Source: Chloroflexota bacterium (GTDB lineage Bacteria; Chloroflexota; Limnocylindria; Limnocylindrales; CSP1-4). Taken from it: a stretch of DNA of 12,112 bases. Within the stretch, counting starts at the first letter, position 1, and each line of letters starts with the position of its first letter. Below are positions 6,809 through 12,112 of the stretch, piece by piece. The translations under genes and the position numbers were made by a program. The notes under the pieces are model-generated. The model saw nothing but the letters and a program-made list of their open reading frames with translations. It did no database searches and was not told where the DNA came from. The stretch is from the NCBI GenBank assembly GCA_021802185.1, contig JAKAAV010000022.1, positions 1 to 12,112 on the forward strand. Reading direction: 5' to 3'.

Positions 6809-7682
6809 CGTGCTCCACCAGGGCGGCACGAACTCGCGCGAGGCGCTCGCGGAGCACGCGGACGTCCTCGGCGTCCGGCGCCGGCGGAACCCCGGCCGAC
6901 AGCGACGCGACCTGGTCGCGCCAGGACGCGAGGGTGGCCGCGAATCGGTCGAGCCAGGCGAGGACCTCGTCGCGGTTCAGCGCGATCATGCCGACGCCCA
7001 GGTCGGGGTCGCCCCGGGCGACGCGCGTCGTGTCGCGCCACCCGCCGGCGGCGAGCCGCGCGGCATCGGCCCAGGAGTCCGCCGTGGTCACCGATTCGGC
7101 AAGCGCCGCAGCGACGACGAGCGGCAGGTGGCTGATCGCCGCGACGAGCCGGTCGTGCTCGGGCGGTTCGAGCGTCAACGGGTGCGCGCCGCATGCCGCG
7201 ATGAGCGCGTGGGCTCGCTCGAGGTCCTCCGGGCCCGACGACGGCGACGGAAGGACGATCCACGGTCGGTCCGCGAACAGGTCGGCGCGCGCGAAGGCAT
7301 ACCCGGTCGCCTCGATGCCCGCCATCGGATGGCCCCCGACGTGGCGCAGACCCGGCACGCCGGCCGCCGCGCGCGCGAGCGCAGCCTGGGACGACGTCAC
7401 GTCGAAGACGGTCGCGCCGGACGCCGCGATGCCCGGCCCGAGCGTGCGCAGGAGCTCGAGGTTCGCGAGCGGGCTCGCGGCGAGCAGGACGAGGTCGGCA
7501 TCGGCGACGGCGTCCTGGACCGTCGGAGCCACCGCGTCCACCACGCCGTCCGCGAGGGCCTCACGCGGCCCGTCCTGGGAGCGACTCCAGGCGGTCACGT
7601 GCCATCGGCCGGCGTCGCGGGCGGCGAGCGCCCGCGCGACGGAGCCGCCGATGAGCCCGAACCCGATGATCGAGATCCGCAT
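6801..7682 (-). CDS. tyrA: Prephenate dehydrogenase
   Basis: The 293-residue, single-domain TyrA converts prephenate to 4-hydroxyphenylpyruvate with NAD(P)+ in tyrosine synthesis. The Rossmann motif GFGLIGGS is at 7-14. DVTSS (94-98), HPMAG (118-122, including the catalytic histidine of the family), SHLP (184-187) and GGWRDTTRVA (213-222) are the conserved landmarks. No chorismate mutase or ACT domain is fused. The cyclohexadienyl/arogenate-specific alternative cannot be excluded by eye. The ATG at 7680-7682 has no Shine-Dalgarno sequence, but TACACT (minus strand, 7695-7690) ends seven bases upstream, so transcription could begin at or near the start codon (leaderless). The gene overlaps the Nudix gene and is divergent from the LuxR-type regulator. 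Confidence 0.95.
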   Translation of the reverse strand: MRISIIGFGLIGGSVARALAARDAGRWHVTAWSRSQDGPREALADGVVDAVAPTVQDAVADADLVLLAASPLANLELLRTLGPGIAASGATVFDVTSSQAALARAAAGVPGLRHVGGHPMAGIEATGYAFARADLFADRPWIVLPSPSSGPEDLERAHALIAACGAHPLTLEPPEHDRLVAAISHLPLVVAAALAESVTTADSWADAARLAAGGWRDTTRVARGDPDLGVGMIALNRDEVLAWLDRFAATLASWRDQVASLSAGVPPAPDAEDVRVLRERLARVRAALVEHGG

Positions 7683-7711
7683 GACGACGAGTGTACCGAC
7701 CCGGTCCGGGC

Positions 7712-7777
7712 TCGCGACCGGCGCCCGGCGGATGCAAGGGCCGGCGCCCGCGGATGCGAGGGCCCGATCGCGACCGG
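7712..7777. repeat. Nested direct repeats in the tyrA / response-regulator intergenic region
   Basis: Two adjacent 23-bp units at 7721-7743 and 7744-7766 both begin GCGCCCG and carry CGGATGC(A/G)AGGGCC, differing by one shifted base and a few substitutions. They are bracketed by a perfect 10-bp repeat TCGCGACCGG at 7712-7721 and 7768-7777. The arrangement sits between two divergent starts, where a shared regulator would bind. Confidence 0.55.
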
Positions 7778-7778
7778 G

Positions 7779-7787
7779 TGATATCCT
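7779..7787 (+). promoter_or_regulatory. Candidate extended -10 element for the response-regulator gene
   Basis: TGATATCCT fits an extended -10 (TGn followed by TATCCT, 4 of 6 to consensus). It would start RNA about 7794, shortly before the strong GGGAGG at 7799-7804. No recognisable -35 is present, which is acceptable for an extended -10 promoter or one needing an activator. Confidence 0.4.
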
Positions 7788-7811
7788 CCGGCCTCAACGG
7801 GAGGAAGCGTC

Positions 7812-8501
7812 TTGCCGGTTCCGCAACACACGCCGATCCGGGTTCTGCTCGTCGACGACCACCAGTTGCTCACGGACGCACTGTCCCGCGTCCTGGAGCG
7901 CGAACCGGACATCCAGGTCGTGGGGGTCGCCCCGACCGTCTCCGAGGTCAGGGAGGCGCCGAGAACGGGCGTCGACGTCGTGCTCATGGACTACCGGCTG
8001 CCCGACGGCACCGGCTCCGAGGCGACGCGCATCGTCAAGGCACGCTGGCCGAGCGCGAAGGTCGTGATGCTCACGGCGATCGCCGACGACGAGACCGTGC
8101 TCGAGTCGATCCAGGCCGGGGCGGATGGCTACCTGACGAAGGACCGGGCGGTCGCCGAGGTCGTCCAGGCGGTGCGGTCGGCGCATGCCGGCGAGATCCT
8201 GCTCCCGCGGTCGGTCATCGTCGACATCGCGCGACGCGTCGTCGCCGCGCGCGACCGGCAGCAGGACCGCGTCCTCGTCGAGCCGCTCACGCCGCGCGAG
8301 CTCGAGGTGCTCCGTGCGCTCACCGAGGGGCTCGCGTCCCCCGAGATCTGCGAGCGGCTCGGGATCACGCCGAACACGCTCCGGACGCACGTGCAGAACA
8401 TCATGGGCAAGCTGCACGTGCACTCGAAGCTCGAAGCCGTCGCGTTCGCGCTCCGGCACCGGCTCGTCGAACCCCCGCGCCCCGAGGGCTCGCTCTTCTA
8501 G
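7812..8501 (+). CDS. NarL/FixJ-type response regulator with LuxR DNA-binding domain
   Basis: The 229-residue protein has a receiver domain at about 9-125 (D15 and D16, phospho-acceptor D60 in VVLMDYRLP, T88, K110 in YLTKD) and a LuxR helix-turn-helix at 158-218 (LTPRELEVL; SPEICERLGITPNTLRTHVQNIMGKL). It is a transcription factor expected to dimerise on phosphorylation. It is the only plus-strand gene here and has no histidine kinase beside it, so the signal is unknown. The start is TTG at 7812-7814, decided by GGGAGG seven bases upstream. The repeat-rich region upstream may hold its own binding sites and could control tyrA too, but that is inference. Confidence 0.94.
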   Translation: MPVPQHTPIRVLLVDDHQLLTDALSRVLEREPDIQVVGVAPTVSEVREAPRTGVDVVLMDYRLPDGTGSEATRIVKARWPSAKVVMLTAIADDETVLESIQAGADGYLTKDRAVAEVVQAVRSAHAGEILLPRSVIVDIARRVVAARDRQQDRVLVEPLTPRELEVLRALTEGLASPEICERLGITPNTLRTHVQNIMGKLHVHSKLEAVAFALRHRLVEPPRPEGSLF

Positions 8502-8611
8502 GTTTGCGGGCGCCACCGGGATCCGTCGCCTCGGCCGACCCGGCAGGGACGACGCCGCCGACCGCCGCGCTCGGGCTCGAGCCGCCCGGTACGAACCGCG
8601 TGGCCGCGCGT

Positions 8612-8624
8612 CCGGGTCACCCGG
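8612..8624. other. Small hairpin centred on the stop codon of the zinc-ribbon gene
   Basis: CCGGG-TCA-CCCGG forms a 5-bp stem whose 3-nt loop is the TGA stop (minus strand). It lies between the convergent regulator and zinc-ribbon genes and might help end both transcripts. No U-tract follows. A GGCTCGAGCC palindrome lies nearby at 8574-8583. Confidence 0.25.
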
Positions 8625-8859
8625 CTCGACGACGGTCCCGGCCCGACCTCCGCTCTGCGACGCGTCGCTCGGCGCCCCGTGGCTCGTCATCCCCGGGCGA
8701 CTGGCGCCGCCGCTCGACCTGCCGCCGCACGGCCTGGCGTCTCTCGTCGTTCAGGAACGCGCCGCAGCGCGGACAGCGCCGCTCGTCGGGGAGCAGCGCG
8801 GAAAGGGAGTGCGTGGAGTAGACCCGCCGTCCGCAGGTCCAGCAGGCAAACAGTGGCAT
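8617..8859 (-). CDS. Small zinc-ribbon protein with Arg/Glu-rich tail
   Basis: The protein is 80 residues from ATG 8857-8859. Residues 6-32 hold two CxxC knuckles (CWTC at 6-9 and CPRC at 29-32), a compact zinc ribbon. Residues 38-78 are dominated by repeats of ERR/RRR (DERR, VERRR, AERRVAERR, RDRRR), strongly basic. I recognise the general type but no named function. Binding nucleic acid or ribosomes would fit the composition but is inference. An ATG eight codons upstream (8881-8883) is possible, but neither start has a clear Shine-Dalgarno sequence; the shorter form begins directly before the first knuckle. It follows trpB by about 120 bp and may be read through from it. It is real rather than a shadow because the cysteine spacing is zinc-ribbon-like and the frame is otherwise low in cysteine. 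Confidence 0.7.
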   Translation of the reverse strand: MPLFACWTCGRRVYSTHSLSALLPDERRCPRCGAFLNDERRQAVRRQVERRRQSPGDDEPRGAERRVAERRSGRDRRRAG

Positions 8860-8896
8860 CCGGGCACTGTCGCACAGCGGCATGCCGGAGGGGAAT

Positions 8897-8930
8897 GCCC
8901 GGGGAACCCGCGGCGGCGGAATCCCCGGGC
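8897..8930 (-). terminator. Strong hairpin between trpB and the zinc-ribbon gene
   Basis: GCCCGGGGA (8897-8905) and TCCCCGGGC (8922-8930) are perfect 9-base arms around a 16-base loop, downstream of trpB. No U-tract follows on the minus strand, so it may be a factor-dependent terminator, an mRNA 3' stabiliser or a simple repeat by-product. Confidence 0.4.
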
Positions 8931-9002
8931 GTCGGATCATCAGACGGCCGGAACCGCGCTGAATCCCCGGGCGTCGGACCGTCAGACGGCCGGAACCGCG
9001 CT
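8919..9002. repeat. 42-bp tandem repeat duplicating the 3' end of trpB
   Basis: Copy one is 8919-8960 and copy two is 8961-9002, directly abutting and identical at 40 of 42 positions (the differences are inside GGATCATCAG versus GGACCGTCAG). Copy two contains the last codons and stop of trpB (SAVPAV, stop). Copy one is a non-coding copy of the same segment just behind the gene, including a second in-register TGA. Confidence 0.9.
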
Positions 9003-10340
9003 GAGTGCCTCCCGCACCGCCTCGGCCGGGTACTCGTAATCCTCGAGCCGGCCGGCCAGGTATCGCTCGTACGACGACAGGTCGAAGTGGCCGTGTCCGG
9101 AGAGTCCGAACAGGATGACCCGCGGCGTTCCCGCCTCGCGGGCCTCGATCGCCTCGTCGATCGCGACCCGGATCGCGTGCGCCGACTCGGGCGCCGGCGC
9201 GATGCCCTCGGTCCGGGCGAACTGGACGCCCGCCTCGAAGGTCGGGAGCTGGTGCACGGCCTGCGCCTCGATGATGCCCCGCTCCTTCAGCAGGCTGACA
9301 AGCGGCGACATGCCGTGGTAGCGCAGCCCCCCGGCGTGGATGGGCTCCGGGATGAAGTCGTGGCCGAGCGTGTACATCTTGACCAGAGGCGTCAGCTTCG
9401 CGGTGTCGCCGAAGTCGTACTCGTACACGCCGCGTGTCAGCGTCGGGGCCGCCTCGGGCTCCACGGCGACCACGCGGTACGTCGCCTCGCCGCGCAGCAT
9501 CTGCCCGACGAACGGGAACGCCAGGCCGCCGAAGTTCGAGCCGCCGCCCGCGCACGCGATGATGACGTCGGGCGCCTCGCCGGCCATCTCCATCTGCGCG
9601 ATCGCCTCGATCCCGATGACGGTCTGGTGCAGCAGCACGTGGTTGAGCACCGACCCGAGCGAGTACCGGGTGTCCTCGCGGCCGGCCGCGTCCTCGACGG
9701 CCTCGCTGATCGCGATTCCGAGCGAGCCCGGGCTGTGGGGATGCTCGGCGAGCACGCGACGGCCGTACTCGGTCGTCGGGCTCGGGCTCGGGACCACCTC
9801 GGCGCCGTACAGCTCCATGAGATTCCGGCGGTACGGCTTCTGGTCGTAGCTCGCCCGCACCATGTAGACCTTCACCTCGAGCCCGAACAGGGCCCCGGCG
9901 AAGGCGAGCGCGCTCCCCCACTGCCCCGCGCCGGTCTCGGTCGCGAGGCGTCGGACCCCCTCCTGACGGTTGTAGAACGCCTGGGCGATGGCGGTGTTCG
10001 GCTTGTGGCTGCCGGCGGGGCTCGTGCCCTCGTACTTGTAGTAGATGTGAGCCGGGGTATCGAGCGCGCGCTCGAGCCGGTGCGCCCGGAAGAGCGGGGC
10101 CGGCCGGTAGAGGCGGTAGGCGTCGCGGACCGGCGTGGGGATCTCGATCTCCGGTTCGGTGCTCACCTCCTGTCCGATGATCGCCATCGGGAAGAGCGGG
10201 GCGAGGTCGGCGGGGCCGATCGGCTGCGCGGTCCCTGGGTGGAGGACGGGCGCGGGTGGCTCGGGCAGGTCGGCGACGATGTTGTACCAGGCCTTCGGGA
10301 TCCGGCTCTCGTCGAGCAGGAACTTCGTCTGCTGGCTCAT
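8982..10340 (-). CDS. trpB: Tryptophan synthase beta chain, TrpB2 type
   Basis: The protein is 452 residues from ATG 10338-10340, longer than TrpB1 (about 400) and typical of TrpB2. TrpB condenses indole with L-serine using pyridoxal phosphate. K113 in GSHKPNTA (110-117) is the PLP Schiff-base lysine, ETGAGQWG (135-142) carries the catalytic glutamate, CAGGGSNF (263-270) binds the PLP phosphate, and GLSGHGHFD (412-420) lies near the pyridine nitrogen. The N-terminal [13 protein letters not shown] is a TrpB2 hallmark. No trpA is adjacent; TrpB2 often stands alone and may salvage free indole. GGAGGT at 10356-10351 supports the start. An 11-codon upstream extension would place the start in the T-box leader and is rejected. 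The gene is preceded by a tryptophan T-box, so expression should rise when tRNA-Trp is uncharged. Confidence 0.96.
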   Translation of the reverse strand: MSQQTKFLLDESRIPKAWYNIVADLPEPPAPVLHPGTAQPIGPADLAPLFPMAIIGQEVSTEPEIEIPTPVRDAYRLYRPAPLFRAHRLERALDTPAHIYYKYEGTSPAGSHKPNTAIAQAFYNRQEGVRRLATETGAGQWGSALAFAGALFGLEVKVYMVRASYDQKPYRRNLMELYGAEVVPSPSPTTEYGRRVLAEHPHSPGSLGIAISEAVEDAAGREDTRYSLGSVLNHVLLHQTVIGIEAIAQMEMAGEAPDVIIACAGGGSNFGGLAFPFVGQMLRGEATYRVVAVEPEAAPTLTRGVYEYDFGDTAKLTPLVKMYTLGHDFIPEPIHAGGLRYHGMSPLVSLLKERGIIEAQAVHQLPTFEAGVQFARTEGIAPAPESAHAIRVAIDEAIEAREAGTPRVILFGLSGHGHFDLSSYERYLAGRLEDYEYPAEAVREALSAVPAV

Positions 10341-10386
10341 GACGGTGCGCACCTCCGCTGGTGTCCCGGCCAAAGGCCCGGACGTG

Positions 10387-10419
10387 AAAACAGCCCCGTC
10401 CCGCGAGGGACGAGGCTGT
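10387..10419 (-). terminator. Intrinsic terminator of the T-box riboswitch
   Basis: Minus-strand CAGCCTCGTCCC (10418-10407) pairs with GGGACGGGGCTG (10402-10391) around a TCGC loop, giving 12 bp with one G-U pair, extended by A10419-T10390. TTTT follows at 10390-10387. Its 5' arm overlaps the antiterminator's 3' strands (10415-10406), so the two structures exclude each other. Confidence 0.95.
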
Positions 10420-10666
10420 GACCTCGTGGTGCCACCCTACGTTCCGGCCGCGTCGCGGCCGCTCATTCCGCGGTCCGGGTCATCACCTGACGCCGTACCT
10501 GGCCCTGCGCTAACGGTGGGCCTCCGGCCCCGACTACTGCGCGTCCCCTCGGTCGCGGTTCGCGGGGGCGTCTCGCGGGTCCATTCTCCGCCCCGCCGAC
10601 GGCGCCGGCTTCCACCCTCCCGGCTCGCTGTGGCCCGCGGTTGACGGGTACTCGTCCCGGTCAACG
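10387..10666 (-). promoter_or_regulatory. Tryptophan T-box riboswitch controlling trpB
   Basis: The leader senses uncharged tRNA-Trp. By hand I can fold Stem I (minus strand): base CGUU 10666-10663 with GACG 10572-10569; facing GA steps like a K-turn (10662-10661, 10574-10573); CGGG 10659-10656 with CCCG 10579-10576; a specifier loop with AGUA (10652-10649) and GAA-UGG-A (specifier UGG at 10583-10581); CCGC/GCGG, GCC/GGC, GCG/CGC; an AG bulge (10625-10624); and CCGG/CCGG closing an 11-base loop containing GGUG. Stem II-like pairing is GCGC 10542-10539 with GCGC 10510-10507. Stem III is GGCCGC-GAC-GCGGCC (10460-10446). The antiterminator is AGGG 10438-10435, bulge UGGCACC 10434-10428, ACGAGG/CCUCGU, CCCU 10409-10406. 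UGGC pairs with GCCA, fitting the G73 discriminator of bacterial tRNA-Trp. Confidence 0.96.
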
Positions 10667-10677
10667 ACTGTCGAGCG

Positions 10678-10706
10678 AATCTACCCGGGCGCGCCGCCTG
10701 CCGCAA
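10678..10706 (-). promoter_or_regulatory. Promoter of the T-box-trpB transcript
   Basis: TTGCGG (minus strand, 10706-10701) and TAGATT (10683-10678) are separated by exactly 17 bases and match 3 and 4 of 6 consensus positions. The predicted start near 10671 lies about five bases before the first pair of Stem I, which agrees well with T-box leaders. Confidence 0.6.
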
Positions 10707-10717
10707 GCACGCCAGCT

Positions 10718-10738
10718 GGGAGCGGGCGCCGGGCTCCC
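10718..10738 (-). terminator. Hairpin behind thpR
   Basis: GGGAGC (10738-10733) and GCTCCC (10723-10718) flank a 9-base GC-rich loop, five bases past the thpR stop on the minus strand and just before the trpB promoter. No U-tract follows, so its terminator role rests on position only. Confidence 0.35.
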
Positions 10739-10742
10739 GCCC

Positions 10743-11483
10743 CTACCGAGGCGGCGTGCCGAGCGCGGTCTCGAGCAACGGCGTGTGCTGCGCGCCGGTC
10801 CGGCCGAGCACGCTCCGGAACAGCACGACGCGATCGACCGTCCACCCGAACGGGTCGGCCCCGCGCCCACGGCTGCTTCCCGCTGCCGCGGGTCCGCCGC
10901 CGAGCCCGACCGGCGTAGGCGCCGACGTGCCGCCTGCCCCGACCCGCCGAACTCCGGCCTCGGCCTCGCGCGCGGCGTGCAGCGCGGCGTCGAGCGCGCC
11001 GACGAGCGCGACCGGTGCCTCCCGCGCGATCGTGAGGTGCGCCCGGAACGGCTCGCGCGGAAGCTCGTCGGGGACGAGCAGCGTCGCAAGCGCCCGGGCG
11101 AGCGCGCCGATCTCGTCGCCTCCTCGCTCGAGCCCGATCCAGGCAACGCGCCCGAACCGCCGCTCGAACGCGCCGGCATGGCCCAGCGCCGCTTCGAACG
11201 GTCCGGTCGCCGCGGCCGCCGCCTGCACCGCCTGCTCGACCAGCGGGACCTCGGAGCGCGCCGTATCCCCGAGGAACCGCAGGGTGAGGTGCCATGTCTC
11301 CGGCCCCAGCCAGCGTCCACCGCGCACCTCGTCGCGCACGCGCCACACGGCGCCCTCGAGCGCCGATCGCACCTCGTCGGGCAGCGGCACCGCGATGAAC
11401 AGCCGCCACGCGTCTCTCGAGTCGGACTCCGGTGCCTGTGGTCCATGCCGCGGATCCCGGGCGCCGCTCGACCCGGCGGTCAC
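10743..11483 (-). CDS. thpR: RNA 2',3'-cyclic phosphodiesterase (2H family)
   Basis: The protein is 246 residues from GTG 11481-11483. Two HxT signature motifs, HLTL at 65-68 (WHLTLRFLG) and HLTI at 149-152 (FRAHLTIAR), define the 2H phosphoesterase fold that opens or forms 2',3'-cyclic phosphate links in RNA (ThpR, formerly LigT). The domain starts at WRLFIAVPLP (26-35). Typical ThpR proteins are about 180 residues; the excess is a 25-residue polar N-terminus and a Gly/Ala/Pro/Arg-rich insert at about 179-211 before the final strand (VDRVVLFRS). The start is uncertain: GTG 11483 has a weak GGATGG ahead and leaves 25 nt after the upstream stop. No better in-frame start exists before the domain. 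It lies downstream of, and probably in one transcript with, the HAD gene. Confidence 0.88.
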   Translation of the reverse strand: MTAGSSGARDPRHGPQAPESDSRDAWRLFIAVPLPDEVRSALEGAVWRVRDEVRGGRWLGPETWHLTLRFLGDTARSEVPLVEQAVQAAAAATGPFEAALGHAGAFERRFGRVAWIGLERGGDEIGALARALATLLVPDELPREPFRAHLTIAREAPVALVGALDAALHAAREAEAGVRRVGAGGTSAPTPVGLGGGPAAAGSSRGRGADPFGWTVDRVVLFRSVLGRTGAQHTPLLETALGTPPR

Positions 11484-11508
11484 GTCGCCATCCGCACGTC
11501 GCTCCGAT

Positions 11509-12112
11509 CTACGCCGTCCGGCTCGCCATGCCATCGATCCCGAGCAGGCGCACGAGCCCGAGCAGGTCGCGCGCGACCGGCACCTCCGGCCACCCGGGCA
11601 GCCCGCGGGCATAGCGCGCGCCGCGGTCGAGCAGGACCGGCCGGATGCCGAGCTGTCCCGCACCCACGACGTCGGCCTCCGGGCTGTCGCCGACGTGCAT
11701 CGCGCGCTCCGGTGCGACTCCCGTGACCTCGAGCGCGTGCGCGAAGATCTCGCGCTGGGGCTTGACGTAGCCGACGCGGGCCGACGCGACCACGGCCTCG
11801 AAGTGGTGGGCGAGCTCCAGATCGTGGAGAAGCTCGGGCAGCCCCCAGACCCAGTTGCTGATCACGGCGCGCCGGATGCCCGCCGCGGCGATGGCCTCGA
11901 GCGCCGGGTGGACGTCCGGGAAGACGTGCCACGCGGCACGCCGCTCGAAGAACTGGCCGAGATGGCGATAGAACTCGTCCGGGAGGTCCTCGTAGCCGAG
12001 CAGCGCCATCGCGCGGACGTCGAACTGCTTGATGCGCTGGAACGACCCCTCCGGCGTCGCTTCGAACGGACCCGGCGAGTCCCACAGCCCTTCGCCGAGC
12101 GCCTGCGCGAAC
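11509..12112 (-). CDS. HAD-family hydrolase, C-terminal part (start beyond the right window edge)
   Basis: Two hundred residues are visible, with the frame open to the window edge (first complete codon at 12111). Haloacid dehalogenase superfamily motifs II to IV are present: serine in AVISNW (residue 85 of the visible part), lysine in GYVKPQREIF (117) and HVGDSPEADVVGA with D142 and D147. The helical cap (about 1-60) is of the HAD-IA type. The catalytic motif I (DxDxT) must lie outside the window, so an active enzyme cannot be confirmed. The substrate is unknown; a phosphatase of small phosphorylated compounds is usual for the family. The gene runs in the same direction as thpR with a 25-nt gap. 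Confidence 0.88.
   Translation of the reverse strand, partial: FAQALGEGLWDSPGPFEATPEGSFQRIKQFDVRAMALLGYEDLPDEFYRHLGQFFERRAAWHVFPDVHPALEAIAAAGIRRAVISNWVWGLPELLHDLELAHHFEAVVASARVGYVKPQREIFAHALEVTGVAPERAMHVGDSPEADVVGAGQLGIRPVLLDRGARYARGLPGWPEVPVARDLLGLVRLLGIDGMASRTA

Noticed and set aside
8919..9002. CRISPR array
   Set aside because: The 42-bp copies abut directly with no spacer, and one copy is the end of trpB; no cas gene is present.
8860..9921. Minus-strand open frame running through trpB into the zinc-ribbon gene
   Set aside because: Only its last 80 codons look like a protein. The upstream part overlaps trpB in another frame and is Arg/Gly-rich noise.
10341..10373. Upstream GTG-type extension of trpB
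   Set aside because: It would put the Shine-Dalgarno sequence inside the coding region, and TrpB2 homology begins after the ATG at 10340.
8679..10421. Plus-strand open frame (580 codons) opposite trpB
   Set aside because: It is antisense to a clear TrpB2 and crosses the T-box terminator; no domain is visible.
10387..10666. Classical trp attenuator with a leader peptide
   Set aside because: I found no short open frame with tandem Trp codons; the single UGG lies in a T-box specifier loop and the T-box signature explains the leader fully.

Overview
The window is about 12.1 kb of very GC-rich (roughly 70% or more by eye) bacterial chromosome, densely packed, with almost every gene on the minus strand. 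The gene styles (long NfeD protease plus slipin, receiver-ParA fusion, TrpB2-type tryptophan synthase beta, a small zinc-ribbon protein ending in repeated ERR/RR motifs, GTG and TTG starts, Ala/Arg/Gly-rich proteins) suggest an uncultured Chloroflexota lineage such as Limnocylindria. This placement is inference from gene style, not from a marker gene.

Reading the minus strand from the right edge, the layout is as follows. (1) A HAD-family hydrolase, whose start lies outside the window, is followed by thpR, a 2H RNA 2',3'-cyclic phosphodiesterase. (2) A 402-bp gene-free stretch holds a promoter and a complete tryptophan T-box riboswitch (Stem I with UGG specifier, Stem III, antiterminator with UGGC, intrinsic terminator) in front of trpB (TrpB2 type). 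(3) An imperfect 42-bp tandem repeat duplicates the 3' end of trpB, and beyond it lies a small zinc-ribbon gene. (4) The only plus-strand gene, a NarL/LuxR response regulator, is divergent from tyrA (prephenate dehydrogenase). The two share an intergenic region with nested direct repeats. tyrA overlaps a Nudix hydrolase gene. (5) nfeD and a slipin/SPFH gene overlap by ATGA, forming a membrane protease and substrate/partner pair. (6) A receiver-ParA/CpaE fusion gene has two 20-bp direct repeats 33 bp apart in its upstream region. (7) comM, a Mg-chelatase-like AAA+ protein, is followed 3 nt later by the N-terminal part of dprA, which runs off the left edge. dprA is open to the window edge.

Functional themes are natural transformation and DNA processing (comM-dprA), membrane quality control (nfeD-slipin), aromatic amino acid synthesis (tyrA, trpB) and signalling (receiver-ParA, orphan LuxR regulator). 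The most striking element is the T-box. Its specifier codon (UGG), its bulge base (C, matching the G73 discriminator of bacterial tRNA-Trp), its antiterminator/terminator switch and the downstream gene all independently point to tryptophan. I see no mobile element, CRISPR array, tRNA or rRNA gene.
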